This document shows positions 28,895 through 41,249 of a stretch of 64,000 nucleotides of DNA, in pieces. Both the position numbers and the translations under genes were made by a program. Within the stretch, counting starts at the first letter, position 1. Each line of letters opens with the position of its first letter. A model generated the notes under the pieces. The model was given only the letters and a program-made list of their open reading frames with translations. It was not told the DNA's origin and did not search any database. Where the stretch lies: positions 14,277,791 to 14,341,790 of the forward strand of contig CM055207.1 in NCBI GenBank assembly GCA_029224185.1, read 5' to 3'. The DNA comes from Karalla daura. Lineage: Eukaryota > Chordata > Actinopteri > Chaetodontiformes > Leiognathidae.

Positions 28895-29085
28895 GCTGGT
28901 TCAGCACATACACTCAGACTCACACCTAGGGGCAATCAAGAGTCTCTAATCAACCTGAGCATGTATGTTTTTGGACTTTGGGAGGAAATATGCAAACTCC
29001 ACGCTGAGGGGCCCCAGGTCTGACCAGGAGACCTTCGTGGTGTTGGGCGACAGTGCTGTTCACCGAGCACCCCGCCTGGTTTTGC
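28895..29085 (-). repeat. tRNA-headed dispersed repeat (fish SINE-like), copy 4
   Basis: 'cactcagactcacacctaggggcaat', 'gtttttggactttgggagg', 'atgcaaactccacgctgagggg' and 'gacagtgctgttcaccgagc' match the minus-orientation block order of copy 1. A short internal deletion removes the 'agaaaacc' block. Confidence 0.75.
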
Positions 29086-31009
29086 TGTTCTTACCTAAAA
29101 CAGTGACGCAGTCTGCATTCCAAACCAAAGCTGTGCGGCCCTTAAACGCTCTATTCTTGGAAGCAGACACGCACACACTCATACACACACTCCTGCTTTG
29201 TCCTTTTGAGCGTGTAAAAGGAAAAAAAAAAGAGGAACATAAACATGGTATCCACTTAACTCAGCCTGGATGTTTTTGTTCACAGTGACAGTTGTAGGAG
29301 CTGTCTGGCCCGTCCCACTGTTCACTCTCATTCATTTACCGAGGTCGTGCCGAGACAACGGCGGGCTTGCCTGCTGTTTTTATCTGAACACGTCTATTTT
29401 GGAGCTGGCAGCGGCGGGGGAGCACTCTATTGGAATGTCACATTTGGCATACATACTTCTGCACCACTCAGCGTCTGCAGATTAAGCCCGGGCGGCTGAA
29501 GCTCGACTTTAGGAGCTTTGCAGGGAGTTGAGGACTTCATTCTGTCAAAGGTGTGGCACCCAGGCCGACATCCATAAGCTGTGGCAGTGTATGTGTATGT
29601 GTGAGATGTCTACTGGGGATACACAACATGTTTGGAGTGGCGGCCTGTTTTTAGCTCCCAGTATTCAATGTGGACCTTGACACAGAAATGGAAGTCAAGG
29701 GTGTCGCCTCCATTATAAATCTGTTGCGAGATTGGATGGAAATTGCGTGGCTGGAATGAATTGCACACAGTTTGCCAGCACCTCTCTCTCCCTCTCGGCC
29801 GCTTCAGAGGGAAGTAAAATTGGATGCATTGGTATCACAGGCGACAGAATGGGGCAGATAATCATACACTAAAAGCTGAAATTTCTCAGTGACCCAGTCA
29901 ACAGCTTTCAGGTGGTTAAAATCGGTCCAGAGTCCCGCCAGTTGGTCTTTTAGTTCCTTGCGTGCGAGAGTGCACGTTGTGCCTGTGCCGGAGACCTTGA
30001 GGAGCCAGTCTCCAAACCCAGTGGAGGTAAAGCACAGACGGCAGATGTCTGAAATCAAGATTATTGATCAAAGCCTTCTTTGATCTCTGATACGAGTCAC
30101 TCTTCTATTAGGCAGTGAGCACAAGTGTTCTTTTTTTAGGGCTTTCTGAGACTGACATGACGGATTTAGCCAACGGTGAAGCGAGGTAAGCCGCCGAAAA
30201 CGGCCGAGACTGCAGCGTGAGTGATGTGCAGAGACAGCGGCGTTGGGGGAACGTCTCCAGACTACAAATGCCCTGATTTTGTCGCATGTCTTAATTGACA
30301 GACTGGGGATCTCTGTTTCCTTGTAGCAGCTGTGGACTGTGAAATGATTTAGGGAAAAGGAAAAAAAAACAAAAAAACAAACAAAACAAAAAAACCTAGC
30401 TGTCCCGGATCCCTGCAGCCTCCAGCGCTTTCCCAAAAGGTCACAACATATTGCTTTTAGTATTCATGGCTGGCGAGAAAACTCATGGTCAAAGTCCAGT
30501 GATAGATTTCTCACAGGGATGTCCGTGAGTTTCACTGTGCTGCGTTCAATAAAACAAAACTTCCCACCCAAGGTCTCTGGTAGTGGCAGTGCAAGAGAGA
30601 GGCTTCGCTGAAAGACTTTTTGTTTTGCCTCTCTGGAAAGCTCCTCCAGAGCTGAAGCAGGCAGAGGCTGTTTTTATTGATGCGGATGCCGTTTGTCGAT
30701 ACCGATCCATTGAAGAGGTTAAGAGTTTTTCTAAGCGGGACTCGTGGCCTGAAAACTAACACTGGAACAATAGCATGCCATTAGCTCAAACGTTTGGAGA
30801 CCGAACGGATATGTACACACGCACAGAGCTCGGACTTGTCTTGAGATGGACATAAACAGCACACATGCAGTTGCACACTACTGTGCTTGCAGGAGACTCT
30901 GCATTCAGCAGCTCTGGCCAGAGGCAAAGCATCTGCATGATGTAAAGGAACTTGAAGGACAACTTCAGTGAACTTCTCACCTATTGATGACCATGACCAC
31001 AGCACAGTG

Positions 31010-31298
31010 TGTTTCTATCCATTATCTTACCCACTGTATACCCAATGGTGTCACATGGGTTTGCAGGTACAGAAAGGCGAAGGCAGGAAATAGACCCTGG
31101 ATGGGTCACCAGTCTGTTGCTTGTGCAGACACACATGCACACACATCATTTAGCCAATCACACCGAGGGGCAATTTACAGTCTCCAGTTGAGCTGAACAT
31201 GCATGTTTTTGGACTGTGAGAGGTGGAGGCCCTTGATTTGAACAGGGGACATTGTCTCTTTGAGGCAACAGCACAATTCACTGTGTAGTCCCACTCCT
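31010..31298 (-). repeat. tRNA-headed dispersed repeat (fish SINE-like), copy 5
   Basis: 'tctatccattatcttaccc' tail, 'ccctggatgggtcaccagtctg', 'accgaggggcaatttacagtc', 'gcatgtttttggactgtgag', 'gatttgaacaggg' and 'aggcaacagcacaattcac'. Same block order as copy 1, so minus orientation. Confidence 0.78.
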
Positions 31299-32876
31299 GG
31301 ACGTCTTCCCGTTTGTTCCATTCACCAGTAAACTCTGCCTGTTAATACACACTTTCATTACTCTGACAGCTCTGTTGAAATTTCTCCTGGAAAAAAAACA
31401 AAAAAAACAGAAAAGAACCTGCATGCGTCAGTGTGCACAGATAGTGCCGTTGTTTTCATTTGCATAAAAGACTCCTTTGTTCATTAATATGAATATATGT
31501 GACAAGAAAGTGTCAGCATTGCATCTTTCGAGCCTCCGCCACTTCTGTCGGAGGCCTGCTGTGTCCTCGTTTTTTACCGTCTGAAGACGCCTGTTTTTTG
31601 TGCAGCCATGTAAAGGTGTGAAGGGGGGGAAGGGGGGAGGTATGGAGATGTGTGAATATGTGTCGAGCATGTTTGTCTCGAGTTTTATCAAGGTTTAACC
31701 TGCTCTGCAGCATCCTGCCAAAATCGTTCTGATTTTCCTGCATTTGTTATGCAGTTTGACATTTTCATCTGAGTATGTTGCGTAATCCCTCATATCTTAA
31801 GTTTTTGTTAGATTGCTTGTGTTAGTTCTGCTGCCTGGTTTGCACTCATTGCTAAACCTGGCTCTGTTTAGAAGTTCAGGATAGTTGCCCATGGGGGGGG
31901 ATAAACAAGGATATGGGCATAATTCTCCTGGCTGTCTGATTTTGGAATATGCTTCTTTAGAAAAGGCAGTAAGAAACATCATATATCCCATTGTTGTGTG
32001 CATGTGTTATTCATAGAAATTATTGGCAGCGACATCAGGGTATTTTCTCTCTCTGATCTATCTTTGGAAAGTCAAAAATAACAAGAGCAATTATCAAAAC
32101 AACAGCCATTGATGATTGATCACTCTCTATTTGTCTGTCATTCAGACTCATGCATGCAGGCCCGTAAATCGGCGCGACTGTGGGAGCTTTCTGGCAGTGG
32201 TTCACCCACTTTCATGAATCCACCTGCCTTTGCTGCTGTGTCGACCCGCTTTGTTCACGGTCCTGAGCCCCACAGTTATATCTGGGCGAACAGAAACGTG
32301 TCTTCGTCATGGCTGAGGGACTCGGCGCCCCCAGCAATTATATCTGTTCATAGAGGAACATATTTCTATACCATAAACCACATTCAACGCGTGGGGGGCT
32401 TAAAGCTCAGACTAACTCACTTAAAAGCTACTATTTTAGGATATGCACATGGGTGGAGGAACTCTGGATTTTGTTTTTACAGCTCGGGAATTCAACCCCC
32501 CACCCTCCGCCCCCCCGCCCTCTCTGGCTTAAATATTTCAATGCAGCAGGCGAAGATAAGGTCAGCCTAGCTGGGGTGTGATGACATAAAAATGGTGCCA
32601 CCAGCCGCCGCTCCCTCCTCAGAGGGTGCTTCCAGGTGACAGCAGCGCGGCATAATCAATGCCATTTCATAGCTATCTGTTCAGTTACCGCATCTCCCTC
32701 CTAAATTCCCCATCGGCATGCCAGACCCTTTTTTTATTTCACCCTCTCATCTCGCAGAGAACAGTCTAAGAACTTTAATCCTAGAATTTCAGCCAGTCCT
32801 GAACACTCTGAAAGACCAGTTATGCAACTGCCCAAAATGACTATTGAATTGAGCAGAAAAAAAGATTTGGGATTGT

Positions 32877-32918
32877 TCTCTCTCTCTCTCTCTCTCTCTC
32901 TTTTTTCTCTCTCTCTCC
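32877..32918. repeat. (TC)n tract
   Basis: TC dinucleotides with a T6 interruption. It explains the Ser-Leu and Arg-Glu frames over it. Confidence 0.92.
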
Positions 32919-34499
32919 CTCCGCCCCTCCCTCGTCTAATCACTGTGCCGCCCAGACAGTTTGACCAGAACAAGAAAAGTTGGACTGGAGTGAAGACACA
33001 GCAGCCGTATTCACAAATAGTCTCTGTAAGCTCCTTCCATCTTGCCCGCTGTCTGGAACATGGCACAAAGGAGTCTGGGTAGCATTTGCCAGGGCTGTCC
33101 TATTTGTCTTTGCATGCTTATTAATTTGGGTTCTGCACTGTGTGGAAGGGGAAAAGAGGCCACCCAGGCCAGCTGGGAAATCTCACTGTACAGTCCGATG
33201 AAGAGGGGTTAGTGTTAAATGACCTGTTCTCCCCAATAAAAACACAGAGACCATTTTTCTCTCTTTTGTCTCTGGTAGTGACAGGCCCATTATCATTTTC
33301 AGCCATATATCCTAATTGGGACTCTGACTGTGGTGGATTATAGCAGTATTGTTGATTTTTTTTCTTTCTCCTCTCTCTGACATAGTCTTAAATGGCTCCT
33401 TTGATCATTCTGCAGCACATGTGGGCAAACTGGATTACTCGCCGAGGAATTATTACTGTGCGTTTTCGAGTGCATGTTTCCGTGTACAGCAGGTCTTAGC
33501 CGAGTTAGAGTGGCTACGTTGGTGCTCCTGTGTTTGCAGGTGGTAGCGTTTATCCTTTGAGCGGTGAGCAGAACACTGATGGCTTACACGTGGATTGTAC
33601 CTGGCGTTTTTTTGTTTTTTGTCCCCCTATGGAAGCTGCTGCTGCTGCTGCTTGGCATTTAGCATGCGGTTGCTGCAGCACATCAGCCTGGGTTTGGCTG
33701 AGGGTTTACACGCTCCAACTTGCTTTAAAACCAAAAGGGATGTTTTCTCATCTGCCGCGCAGACCCACTCTCCTGCACCCCGAAATTAGCACCCTGCGGT
33801 CCTCTGCACACTTGCACCACACCTTGCATTATATCGAGCGTGGTCTCCTCCTACACATGCCCTTCAAAGCAGGCTCCACAATGACCTCTGGAAAAAAATA
33901 ATAAAACCAGAGGTACGGATGTGATTATGGACTTGAACTTTTCCCTCGCTCTTTAAGAGAGCCATTATGCATGCAGAGCCAGCTATGCGAGGGGGTGGGG
34001 AGGGGCGGTTCGGGCTTGTTTACTAGCACCATCCCTCGTCTGGCGGGATGGAAATGAGGCCGGCCGGCACAGTGACACAGGCATCAGGAGGCCCCTGAAC
34101 TCGGCGCAGTCATGCAGATCCCTGCGCGTTTAGAGCAGGAACCCACCCGGATTTGCCCGGGGAGGGGGCTGGAGAAAACCACCCTTGAACCCTGTAATTG
34201 CCGCTCCCCCGGGGTTGGGGAGGCGCTTTGCAGGTGAGCTGTGAATTTACATGCATGTGTGTGTGACTGCGTCACAAGTGGGCCATCTCCTCCGGTAGCC
34301 TGTCATCACGTCGCCGACTCGCTGCCACACACTGGGCTTTCCTGAGGCTGGAACAGTCCCCCCCCGCCGCGCTGGATGGACACAAAAACTATCCAGTTCA
34401 GGGAGTTCATGAGCGCGGCCTCTAAATTGAGCGCCTGCAGCCATATATTTTGAGACTTAAAATGGATCAAGCTAAGCGGCTCCTCTTTTCTGCATACTC

Positions 34500-34880
34500 C
34501 GATACCGCTGGCATGATTCTCTCTCCAAGAAGCCGGATGACAAGCAAATCAATTTAATGGCTTAGACGGGGATGGTGGAGGGCCTGATCGATTCTGACAA
34601 TCACGCCATCTTTAACAGACATCTCATCAAAGGCCCATTCCCTCTCTCGCCATCCCATTACCCATCTATCCAGCGCTCGGATCCGCTGCCTATTTACCCA
34701 TCCCATGCAGGAATAATGGGGCCTTCACCCCCAGTTGGATTAATCAGCCATAACCATATGCTACCGTGTGCAATTACGCTGCAATTTTGACCAAGGGAAA
34801 CAGCTGTTGCCATTTGAAAGGGTGGAATAAGATTGTAATTGCCTTAACTTTGATTTGTGGGGTGCTTTGATTTGATGAGT
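34500..34880. promoter_or_regulatory. Candidate conserved non-coding element block
   Basis: About 380 unique bases with no simple repeats and several homeobox-like cores ('caatttaatgg', 'ttggattaatcagcc', 'tgtaattgcc') and a CAGCTG E-box at about 34,801. Resembles deeply conserved enhancers of developmental genes. No alignment was available. Confidence 0.32.
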
Positions 34881-35319
34881 GAACACATTTTTATGCTTTA
34901 CATAATAACGCGGAATGAAGCGAACTATTAGAACATGGGACTTTTCACCGCTTCTGGCTTCCAGATGCATTGAGTGGATAACCTTATGAGGTTATGAGCT
35001 ATTACACGCACGTTATAGAAGGAGCGAGCGTGTTTATTCATTTGGATTTGAACAGGCTTCCCAGTTTCACAGGCTGCTGTGACATTTGAACATATTTTTG
35101 CGTGGCGGCGCCTTAACATTCCTAAACAGGAGGCTCACATCAAAAGTGATGTTTCCTGCGATCCTTTGCGCCTCGTACTTTTTACCTGCCAGCTTCCCAC
35201 TTTATACGCTGTTTTATCAGTCGGCTGTTTTTGATGCAGGTACACAAATGACACAAATGAGGATCTCGCGTAAGCGTATGAGGCTCTGAGAGAGCTCTCT
35301 GACTGCTAATTGCACACGC

Positions 35320-35400
35320 GCGATTCACTCTCACACTCACACCTAGGGGCAATTTCTCCAATCAGCCTAAAGTAAGACCCGACATGGGATCAAAGCATGT
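35320..35400 (-). repeat. Fragment of the tRNA-headed dispersed repeat, copy 6
   Basis: Only 'cactctcacactcacacctaggggcaatttctccaatcagcct' and a short worn tail remain. This is the middle block of the family. Confidence 0.65.
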
Positions 35401-37019
35401 GAAATGCCTCAGACAGTGCTTTCAGACAAACTTTGGCTCTGGTTCCGCTCTGGGCTGTCAGATCCGCGGTTGCCTCTGCAAAATCAGCCAACGTTCATAT
35501 CACTCAAGAGGAAGGGGTTCCAGTCATCAATGTTGCTGGTTGTGGAGGAAACATGAGTGCAAAATCGTCCACGTTTCTGTCTGCACCCTGTCCTTCCTCC
35601 TTCTTCTTCTTCGTCTTTTTATCTTCACAGCTCAGACTGAGATCAAATCAAATCAGATCTGAGATGTCGTAGACGACGTCAACATTTTTGGCTCAGCTTG
35701 AGAACAAACTTTTCAGGTTACGAACCAATTTATTTTCCATGTGATTATGCCGGCAGGTATAAAATTGGGTCGAGGGACGTGAACCAGCACGTAGCCGCAC
35801 TTGCGTGAAAGCCAGCGAGTGAGCCGTCTGACTGTTAAAGGCGGTGTTGGTTGAAAATATGCGATGGACTACGGAGAGATGCATTTATTGGCTCCCTGCT
35901 GCTTTGACTCAGGTCTCCAGTCACACTCTCCCTCCGATAAGGCTTGGCTCAGGTGCCGCAGCTGGCTTCCTGTTCCTCTGCTGCGGTAAAATGAAACGGG
36001 CCTCGTAACAGCGAGAGAGCCCGTTGTGATAGGCACAGATTCCTTGCTGTCGGGAGGCTTTTTTTCTCCTTCCCCCCCATCTCTCTGATCACAAACTTGT
36101 GTGTGACAGGCAACGCAAAGTTGTGCAGACGGCGCTGGGGTTTAGATGCACCATTTGTTTCGATTCGATTCCCGCTCACAAACGGATTTGGATGTTAAAT
36201 CCCAGCGATCGCATTCGCGAGACAAACTGGGGGGGAGATTTAGTGACGGAGCGAGAGGAAGTCCAGCAGGATGACAGTTGAAGTGGAAACGCGGACACGG
36301 AGCATTAAATAAAAACGCAGTGTGACAGTTAAGTTGGAACTGGAGTGTTTGCCGTAATGGAAGAGACTGTTCGTCGGAGTCTGATATGTTTGGTGCTGCG
36401 GGGGGCGATCGAGGTAGATCTCTTCATTTTCCAGCCTCATTTTTTTGCACTTGTCAGCGGGCTCGACAGCACGCGAGGTGCCGCTTGAATTTTTCATACA
36501 ACCGGCTACGACTGGCCTTCTTTTCTAGAGCCTTTTAAGACGGACGCAATGAATGATACATCTCCTTTTTCTGCAGTTGTTGGTGTTATTTCCGTCTCTG
36601 TTAATTCAGCCCGAAGAATGGGCCTTGCACCAGTCGAGAGCTACAAAGGAGATAATGTAATAATGAGATGTCTTTTCGGGGCATCAGCTTCGTTAGGGCA
36701 ACATTTCCTCCTCTTTCTGTAGTCCAGTAAATAACGTCTCTTTGGCGTTGCTTTGAAAGCCGCTCTCATTTTAATTTTTGGGACATGTTCTCATTTTCTT
36801 TTCTCTTTTTTTTTTTCTTCTTGTTTGATGCTCCAGGGCCAGACTCGAGAGATTTGAGGCATGGTTCCCTCATCAGAGCACATTTCTTATTTCCGAAAGA
36901 AGAATGTTCTCTGCTGGTGTTTCGGCATTGATCACGGATGCCTATGATACAGCCTTTGAAGAGATCGTTTTGACTGCTGCCAGACGTCATGTAAACACTG
37001 AGCACTATTGAATTTTTTT

Positions 37020-37322
37020 TGTGTGTGTGTGTTTTTGCAGATGAACCTCACAAGCGTCCTCTTAGAAAGGCAGAGTGATGCAGAGAAGAAAAGAAAGAAC
37101 CTGATAGTGTCTTCAACACTTAACTCGAAGCTAATCAAAGACTTTATTTGAAACTTTTGTCATCTGATATTTTTATCATTTGAGCACTGACAGCCTCTCA
37201 GCTTTTCACCAGCACCTGCTGATGCACTTTCTCAGTTGCAGAATTAATACCTGAACCTGAAAAGAACAAGAAAAAAGATGAAGAAATGTACAAATCGAAA
37301 AAATAACAATAACTGGAATAAA
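37020..37322 (+). other. Candidate cryptic terminal exon (acceptor, short frame, AATAAA)
   Basis: A strong acceptor (T/GT-rich tract then 'gtttttgcag', ending 37,040) is followed by a short frame and an AATAAA at about 37,317. Joined in phase 1 to the donor at 26,112, the frame adds 12 residues (DEPHKRPLRKAE) before TGA at 37,076-37,078, giving a 41-residue secreted product. The pieces may coincide by chance, since GT/T tracts are common here. Confidence 0.15.
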
Positions 37323-38299
37323 AGACCTGTCTGCTACTATCTACTGTCAGAGATGGATGGATGGTTTTCTTTGGCAGGCCTTTTTCTGTCTTTTTTAATC
37401 TTGAAGGGTGACCTGCCTTTATTGATTTCATTACATAGTCTGAACTATAACTGAGCATATACAAACAAAATAAACTTTTCTTCATGCAAAATTGTGGAAT
37501 TATGGAAATGATGAGACTTCACAGTGTCCTCCAAACTGCAATAAGTTAGAGGATATTTTCTCAGAGCCCTCGCAAACAACATCATGCCCTGAGCCCTGCT
37601 CATGGTGAGAGGTACAAATCACAATTGACTGAAACCAAGCTGCATAGTCAAAACAGATATGCAGGAGCCTGCTCTATCTACTTTCTACATCTCTTCTTCT
37701 TTTTGAAAGTGGATACTTGAAACTGAATTGCAATTTTGCCTTGCTGCACTTCCATCACGATATGATCACGTACAGGTCTTCTCAGACACACGAACGACTG
37801 GACCCTGTGCGTATCTGAACCTGTACAGGTCCTCTTCAGAGGACTTGGTTTGAGTCTAGACACAAAGATGTCAATTGTAGAAGCTGGGAAAGTGGAGGCA
37901 CAGCGCCCAGTTTAAGAGGAAGGCTCCTATTCACGGATCCTCCTTCGACTTTACACCTGAGCGGCTTCACAAATGTAGATTTGTTGAATTAACATCTTGA
38001 TGATCATTCGCTCGGATGCTCTTCACACATGACCAAGCCACTTAACACTCTTAGAGGTCCGCGTAATGAGAGTGACCAGACCATAATGGAAGGTGACAGA
38101 GTGAGATGGATGTTTGGACGCGGGGCTCTGACCCGCGGCATTACTTTCGCCCGACCTCCACTCAGGCACTCTTGCAGGTAGGACCTGCCTGCACCTTGCA
38201 AAATGCCCCCTCTCAGTCCTGCCCCAGATGTGTGTTAGCCACACAAAGATAATCAGTCTCTCAGCGCCGAGCGGAGCAAGCAGGAAGTGCTCCATCCAT

Positions 38300-38420
38300 C
38301 TTGATTTGTCAATAGCTACAATTTTAATTACACCTGAGTGCTGTCAGCCTGCCAAGCTGGGCGGAGAGTATCGATTCTCTCCCGCTAATTGATTAATTGC
38401 TGTGTTAAAGGGGGCACTTT
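38300..38420. promoter_or_regulatory. Candidate conserved non-coding element
   Basis: 'caattttaattacacctgag' and 'cgctaattgattaattgctg' flank a unique block that includes a small palindrome, 'agagtatcgattctct'. Offered on motif clustering only. Confidence 0.3.
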
Positions 38421-39265
38421 TCCCTACACTGCCCCATCTCTTATTTTGCCATACCCTTCATTTTCTCCTCCGTATTGTGTTTACAGGGTGTTAAGGTCTC
38501 ACCTGCAGGCAGGTTGCCGTTGTGTGGAAGAAGTAGAGGGAGAGGGGATGGTGTAAAGAAAACCTGGGATGTTTTAACTCCCAGAGAATGGGCCACATTG
38601 TTCCTATGGAGCAGTAGCTAATGGCTGAGTGCGCCGCAAAAGATGCAGTAGATCACTGCAGCCGTTATGTCATGGTTAACGGGGATGAGGGATGTGGAGG
38701 CACATCTGCCAGAGCCCCTTTTACTCAAAACTACACCTTAAATTTGTGTGTCTGTTTTTCAAACGGCTCAACGGCCTGTTGGAACGGGTCCCCCCCCCCC
38801 TAGCCGTTTTATTTTAGAAGACAATATACACCCGGGACCCGGGGAAGTGCAGACAGCCCAGCGGATTGGCCAGCACCAGCACCGGCACCACCGTCTCTAA
38901 ATCTCCCGTCCATCCTGGCAGGAGTCTTTAAAGCCCTCATAAAGTGACAGGATTCTGGAGCCGCTGTATCACAGCCAAACAGACTGCCTACCTCCCCGGC
39001 CTGAGCGCACATGAAATGAGCCCACTTGAAAGGCTAATTTTACTGTTGCGCGCCGTTTGAATCCCCCGGGGATTGGTCGGGCGAGGGCCGGGTAGCGAAG
39101 TTCGATTCACGCTATCTGGTATAGAAAAAGATTTTTGGAAAAAAAAAAAAAAAAGCCTCGTCAATTCAGCGCAGTACCAAATTCCAAATTTTGATCCCCA
39201 AGGACTAAATCTCATCACGCAGAGCTCGGCATGCTCGCCTCGCTGGGCCTGGATTACTCTGAGCT

Positions 39266-39284
39266 AGGGGGGGTGGGGGGTGGG
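39266..39284 (+). other. G-rich tract, possible G-quadruplex
   Basis: G7-T-G6-T-G3 in 19 bases. The long runs could be split into four stacks. Confidence 0.5.
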
Positions 39285-39869
39285 TATTTGTGGCAGCAAA
39301 CGAGGTGTAGCTCCACAGCCCGACAGGTAAAAGTGGATGATGGTCACACCTAGACTAGCAGCTCTTAGTAACCATTCCACCTTTTAGTAATATAAATCCA
39401 GTTTTATTTTGTAAACCCAATGCTGCCATGGCATATCACAACCCTGCAATGATTTGACAGTTTGACCATTTTTTTTGACGCATAGCCGCACAGATCCAGT
39501 AATCCAGACTGAGTAAAGTGAGCAGATAGAGAGCGTTTCTTCATCTCCTCCAAGGCCTTTGAACAGCTTCTTCCCTTTAAGTGTGTAATTATACCATCAT
39601 TTATGCTGTGATTTTCTTTTTATTTGATAGATATCAAAGTGTAGGGATCGGCACTGATACTGGTATTGGTAATTTTTCTGCCTTCTCAGCCCTAAAAAAA
39701 GGTCTGATACAAATCTAAAATCTGAAACCATCTGAAGTGGTTTGACCCTGGAAAAGAGACACTTCTGATAAATTTAGATGTAATTTTGCTTCTGTATGTG
39801 ATAGTCTATTTGTAGATCAGCACTGTCACTTTACAGCAAAAGGGCCCATATTAGACTGCCGGGTCAGAC

Positions 39870-40030
39870 TGATGTCCTTTCTATGTAGAATTTGCATGCT
39901 CTCTCTGTCTCCTCTTGAGTTTTATCTAAATTGTCCCCAGGTGCGAGTGAGAGAGTGAATGGTGTACTGTATGAAGCCTTGTGACATCATTAAAGTACAA
40001 AGCCGGTAAAGAAAATGGATGGATGCTAAA
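39870..40030 (+). repeat. tRNA-headed dispersed repeat (fish SINE-like), copy 7, head missing
   Basis: 'tatgtagaatttgcatgctctctctgtctcctcttgagttt', 'ctaaattgtccccaggtgcgagtgagagagtgaatgg' and 'ccggtaaagaaaatggatggatg' match the body and tail in plus orientation. The tRNA-like head is absent and the distal body is shortened. Confidence 0.75.
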
Positions 40031-40740
40031 ACAATCTAAAAGCCACGCCCTGCAGTGTCCCGAGGCCTGGCTCCTGTGGTATTCATACGGTCATATTGTA
40101 AATTCCTGCCGGGTCTGTTAAATATTTATGCTCAGTGTGTGGGCTATCTTTAAATGAAGGAGGTAATGAGTGTTTTGACAGTGTTTGTTTCTTCAGGGGC
40201 CGGAGGGTGTGTGGAGTTATAGCAAACACAGTGACTAATGGAGAGGCTCGAGATGAGCAGGAGCGAACGGATGCTTGACCAAACACACATCATACGCTGA
40301 GTTAATTGCGTGTTCGGTTAAATGGAGCCGCGTTTCTTTCCTTTGCTGTGAAGGTGATTTATTTTTTTATTTTTTTATTTATATAGATGTGCGAAATGCT
40401 CACGATTGGTTGACCTTTCATTTGTTTCTGCCATAGCTTTGCCTCAAGTAGTTTATTTAACTCAGTGTTGAATCGCAGTATATCTACGTACTGACTTCTA
40501 GATTCATTAAGTTACTTCTTACATCTCAACCGTTTCTTTGTTAGATGTCTTTTTTTTTTGCTGTTTCTGGATCTCAGTTTCTACGCGTATATATGTCAGA
40601 GGACGATCCACCATCCTCACAGCAGTGGAGAGAGTGTCCGTTTGTCCTTATTTTGTTCAGGATAATTTGTCTCAATCATATCGCTCATCACACGGCTGCT
40701 CTGCTATTACCGTAGCTTTTGTGAAGGACCGGAAATTGTA

Positions 40741-40800
40741 GGCTCTGTAACGCAGCACACGCCGCGCTGCAGGCGAAACGGGTTCAAATTCCATGTTTAA
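40741..40800 (+). repeat. Possible diverged tRNA-like repeat head
   Basis: 'gtaacgcagcacacgccgcgctgcaggcgaaacgggttcaaattcc' has the order of the A-box-like and B-box-like blocks of the repeat family but is much diverged, and no body follows. Confidence 0.25.
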
Positions 40801-41183
40801 GATTCAGACCCGCGGACGATGTTTTCAGCTGTTTATTCCAAATGTATCGTCAGGCGCTGAAGGCAGGCTCCCCGGGGAATTCCTCGGCTGCTGCAGACAC
40901 TGCGGCCGTCACAGCTCGCAGGCAATTTGCGAGAAGTGACGGGCTCAACGCTAATTGCAAACAAAGAAGAGAGAGGGGTCAAGTGTGCTCGCTCCTCACC
41001 CGCTCAGAGGTAGTAAAAAATACAGTGAGAGGCGCCTTGAAGCGCTGCCTTTCATTGTGACGGCGGCAACGAAGAAAAGGCTTCCTGTGATGGCCAATTA
41101 CGTCCTCTTTCATTCCTGAAAGCCGGAGAACACAACACAACCCAGGCACAGGTCGGCTACCCCTCAGTCCCTCTTGGGTCTTG

Positions 41184-41214
<31 letters not shown>

Positions 41215-41249
41215 GCAGACACACACATGCACAAACACGCACACGCATG
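41184..41249. repeat. (CT)13 followed by CA-rich repeat
   Basis: Pure CT run to 41,210, then irregular ACAC/ACGC units. Confidence 0.92.
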
